Source: Aquirickettsia sp965229725 (GTDB lineage: Bacteria; Pseudomonadota; Alphaproteobacteria; Rickettsiales; Midichloriaceae). From it: a stretch of DNA of 64,000 nt. The stretch is taken from positions 1,228,893 to 1,292,892 of the forward strand of contig OZ245923.1 of the NCBI GenBank assembly GCA_965229725.1. The letters are read 5' to 3'. Numbering within the stretch: position 1 is the first letter of the stretch; each line of letters starts with the position of its first letter. The position numbers and the translations under genes are program-made. The notes under the pieces are model-generated. The model worked only from the letters and a program-made list of their open reading frames with translations. It made no database searches and had not been told where the DNA came from. Positions 61,699 through 64,000 of the stretch are shown here, one piece after another.

Positions 61699-63351
61699 AT
61701 GGTACGGAATAAAAAAGAAGAAACTAAAGTTATAAAAAAGGAAGACATTGAGGTTATTTCTGGAAATAATGATAATTCAAATAAGAAATCTCAGATGGGG
61801 TATGAATCCCCAGATGAAGAAAAAAAAACAATTTCTGTCAGTGATGAATTTGAGGAAAATTTAGTAGAAAAATATAAAAATTATAAAATTTTAGACTTTA
61901 AAGCTTTTCGACATTTTTTGAAAGAAGTGAAAGATTTTTTGTTTGGTATAACATTAGAAAAATCAAATTATGTTGAAAAAAATGAAAAAGAAATATCAAA
62001 ACAAATTAAATATCCAATAAAATTTGGATTACTGGCAGTTGCCATAACTTTTGGATTTTTCGGTGTATGGAGCGGACTAGCACCACTTGATAGTGCATCT
62101 ATTGCAGAGGGGCACGTTGTTTTAAGTGATTACAGAAAGCAAATATTTCATGAAGGTGGGATTATAGATCAAATTTTAATTAAAGATGGAGATGTAGTAA
62201 CAAAAGATCAAAAATTAATAGTACTAAGTAAATACAAATCTAGGGCCGAACTTGATAGTATATTATGGCAGTTAAGACATACAATTGTTGATGAAAAAAG
62301 ATTATCTCAAAATCTACAAATAATTTCTTATTATCTAAATGGGAATCAAGATGAAATAAAAAATATGCAAGTACATTTTGATAACAAATATTTGGATACT
62401 AAAGATGAAAAGGTCTTGAAATTAATTGAGGCTCAAAAAAACTCTTTTGAGTCATATAAGTCATTTATTGAAAATAGTATCAGAACATTTACCACTCAGG
62501 TGGATCAAGAGCATTCTGATATGAACACAGTACAGGAAAGAATCAATTCTTATAAAGAAAATATCGCTACCTTAGAAAAAGAGTATGATAGGAGAAAAAA
62601 GTTGCATGAAAAACAACTAGAAACTTCTGACAGATTATCACAAGTAAAATTACAGCTGCAGGAATATAGGGGGAAAGAACTAGAAGAGCAATCTAGATTG
62701 GCTGGAACACAGCATAGGATAGCGGGGATTGAAGCTAAAAAAGCGCAATTTATGGAAGATCAAAATGTTAAATTATCTGATGAATATAAAAAAAATCACA
62801 CTGAATTGCTGAAATTAGAGGCACAATATATTAGTGCTAAGGATAGTCATGAAAGAAATACTATAACAGCACCAAATGCAGGAGTTATAACGGCATTAAA
62901 TGTACATACTATTGGCTCTGTAATTCGCCAAAATGACAAGCCGCTTTTGGAGATTATACCGCAGGATGATAATTTAGTAATTGAAGCTTTCATTCCTTCA
63001 AATGAAATAGATAGTATTAATATTGGAAGTACTGCAAGAATTCAATTAAATGCCTATAAAGCAAGGTTGGTACCAAGAATTAAAGGAAATGTCATATATA
63101 TTTCAGCTGATAAATTTGACAAGGAATCTCCTGGAATGATGGCTCCAGGACAGCCTAAGCTTGCTCCTGTGGGATTTTATAAAGCTAAAATTGAAGTCAC
63201 ACCTGAGGAGCTTGCAAAAGTTAATACAGATATAAATTTATATCCTGGAATGCCAGTAACAGTATTTATTGTTAAAGGAACCAGAAGCTTTGCTGAATAT
63301 TTATATTCTCCAATCAAAGATAGTTTTCATAGAGCGTTTAAAGAACCATAG
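61699..63351 (+). CDS. HlyD-family membrane fusion protein (PrtE-like)
   Basis: This 550-residue periplasmic adaptor of the type I secretion system has an unusually long cytosolic N-terminus of about 110 residues, rich in Lys, Glu and Asn. One membrane helix follows (FGLLAVAITFGFFGVWSGLAPL), then EGHVVLSDYRKQIFHEGGIIDQILIKDGD, a long coiled coil (QERINSYKENIATLEKEYDRR) and the C-terminal beta-domain (ITAPNAGVITALNVHTIGSVI, GMPVTVFIVKG). It pairs with the ABC protein. The outer-membrane TolC partner is not in the window. Confidence 0.9.
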   Translation: MVRNKKEETKVIKKEDIEVISGNNDNSNKKSQMGYESPDEEKKTISVSDEFEENLVEKYKNYKILDFKAFRHFLKEVKDFLFGITLEKSNYVEKNEKEISKQIKYPIKFGLLAVAITFGFFGVWSGLAPLDSASIAEGHVVLSDYRKQIFHEGGIIDQILIKDGDVVTKDQKLIVLSKYKSRAELDSILWQLRHTIVDEKRLSQNLQIISYYLNGNQDEIKNMQVHFDNKYLDTKDEKVLKLIEAQKNSFESYKSFIENSIRTFTTQVDQEHSDMNTVQERINSYKENIATLEKEYDRRKKLHEKQLETSDRLSQVKLQLQEYRGKELEEQSRLAGTQHRIAGIEAKKAQFMEDQNVKLSDEYKKNHTELLKLEAQYISAKDSHERNTITAPNAGVITALNVHTIGSVIRQNDKPLLEIIPQDDNLVIEAFIPSNEIDSINIGSTARIQLNAYKARLVPRIKGNVIYISADKFDKESPGMMAPGQPKLAPVGFYKAKIEVTPEELAKVNTDINLYPGMPVTVFIVKGTRSFAEYLYSPIKDSFHRAFKEP

Positions 63352-63474
63352 AGATTGCGATAACAATTTTAAAATCTTAAGGACTTCTTTGCTCTTTAAA
63401 CCACTTTGCATAGACTGCTATGTTCTTTAATCATATTTTTCTTTTCATTCTTATTTGCAATAAATCTTAAATTA

Positions 63475-63675
63475 ATGCTTCAAAAGCGTTCGCTGGTCGA
63501 AACAATATTCTCTTCTATGAAGTCCCTAAGAACACTGATTCACTCTAGGCGCAGATCCCCCATTAATGCATTTTCCCATCTTTTAGCCAAATTAATAAAT
63601 TATCAACTAAGACCAGATACACCTATTATTGATAAAAATTTATTCATCATTTCTTAACTGCAGTTCGGGTTATTT
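63475..63675 (+). pseudogene. IS982-family C-terminal remnant
   Basis: The stretch encodes LQKRSLVETIFSSMKSLRTL and INYQLRPDTPIIDKNLFIIS, nearly identical to the C-terminal part of the IS982 relic at 51614-52584, followed by the terminal repeat CTGCAGTTCGGGTTAT at 63659. Only the C-terminal fragment is present. Two such fragments on opposite strands show that the family was once active here. Confidence 0.8.
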
Positions 63676-63689
63676 TAGCTATATTTTTG

Positions 63690-63785
63690 ATTAAATCTCT
63701 CGTTTTTTACTTTGATGAAAGGCAGCGTTATCCATGACCACAACAGAATTTTCTGACAAATCAGGGATATAGCCAGACCAAATGG
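63690..63785 (-). pseudogene. IS630-family transposase fragment
   Basis: The minus strand encodes WSGYIPDLSENSVVVMDNAAFHQSKKREI and then stops within this interval (key residues VVVMDNAAFH), the part of an IS630-type DDE domain around its second Asp. Nothing upstream of it in the frame belongs to the family, so only a short piece remains. Confidence 0.72.
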
Positions 63786-63795
63786 GAGTGTTGAA

Positions 63796-63918
63796 ATGAA
63801 TCATACGCGCCAAGTTAAGCTCGCAGCTCATTTAGGCATCTCAAGGGCTACCCTCTATTCTTATCTAAAATTTAGAAACGTCGCAATAGGTCAGGAAAAC
63901 AAGCCCTCTATAAACTAA
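63796..63918 (+). CDS. Short helix-turn-helix fragment, resolvase-like
   Basis: This 40-codon frame encodes a helix-turn-helix (VKLAAHLGISRATLYSYL) like the C-terminal DNA-binding region of serine resolvases. It has no catalytic domain, so it is either a remnant or chance coding. Its first bases (CATACGCGCCAAGTTAAG) also match the IS4 terminal repeat at 17 of 18 positions. The last 82 bp of the window hold nothing recognised. Confidence 0.4.
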   Translation: MNHTRQVKLAAHLGISRATLYSYLKFRNVAIGQENKPSIN

Positions 63919-64000
63919 AATCAACCTTTCTGTCACTTGTTGACACGAACCCCTGTTCCCCAATTTGGCCTAAGGGTAATTAGCTCATGATTTTGGCAAT

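Noticed and set aside
1..64000. CRISPR array
   Set aside because: No regularly spaced short repeats were seen; the repeated sequences are IS copies and the toxin core repeat.

Overview
The window looks like a chromosome segment of an obligately intracellular, AT-rich alphaproteobacterium of the Rickettsiales type. The evidence is a circularly permuted two-piece tmRNA gene, bacterial homologues of the mitochondrial complex I subunits NDUFA12 and NDUFS4, a MipZ division ATPase, the DUF2155/MlaD pair, a CcoS gene, very low GC content and a heavy load of insertion sequences. No genus can be named from the sequence alone.

Layout. (1) 1-11.5 kb is an accessory region. It starts with the 3' part of a large polymorphic toxin ending in a colicin E3-type ribosome-inactivating domain, followed by a probable immunity gene and an orphan duplicated piece of the toxin. 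Three nearly identical 1006-bp IS5-family elements then bracket a Fic-domain enzyme and a 440-residue putative membrane effector, together with other IS5, IS3 and IS1 remnants. (2) 11.5-32.7 kb is mainly housekeeping: ccoS, trmFO, rplY, a cold shock gene, dnaB, hemE, yihY, folD, a ferredoxin reductase, an LpxL-type acyltransferase, a HIT gene, ssrA, an atypical histidine kinase, two MFS transporters, tRNA-Leu, rho, ispE, a frameshifted SpoT-like HD gene, a secreted 2H-phosphoesterase-like gene, DUF2155/mlaD/NDUFA12, eno and tRNA-Cys. (3) 32.7-49.8 kb is rich in cofactor acquisition and host-interaction candidates: a degenerate patatin, a NadV-NadM nicotinamide-to-NAD salvage pair, two unknown genes (one a large secreted Cys-rich protein), an alpha/beta hydrolase, a complete biotin cluster arranged bioA divergent from bioBFCD, tpiA, a lipoprotein, an intradiol-dioxygenase-like secreted protein and nadE. 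(4) 49.8-52.6 kb is a nest of IS elements: IS4 inserted into an IS256 end, and IS982 inserted into the same IS256. (5) 52.7-63.4 kb holds murC, bamD, sdhB, an EAL protein, mipZ, hisS, an NDUFS4 homologue, xseB and a type I secretion ABC/HlyD pair. The window closes in IS982, IS630 and other relics.

Taken together, the cell appears to respire (SdhB, complex I accessory subunits, CcoS), and it makes biotin and recycles nicotinamide to NAD itself, which is unusual for a reduced intracellular bacterium. It also carries candidate weapons or effectors: the E3-type toxin, the Fic enzyme, the patatin, the secreted 2H protein and the type I secretion pair. The clearest unusual systems are the E3-type rRNase with a non-colicin immunity partner, the enterobacterial-style biotin locus with a possible BirA operator and an adjacent BioH-like hydrolase, and the NadV-NadM cassette. 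All functional calls come from reading motifs; no database search was run.
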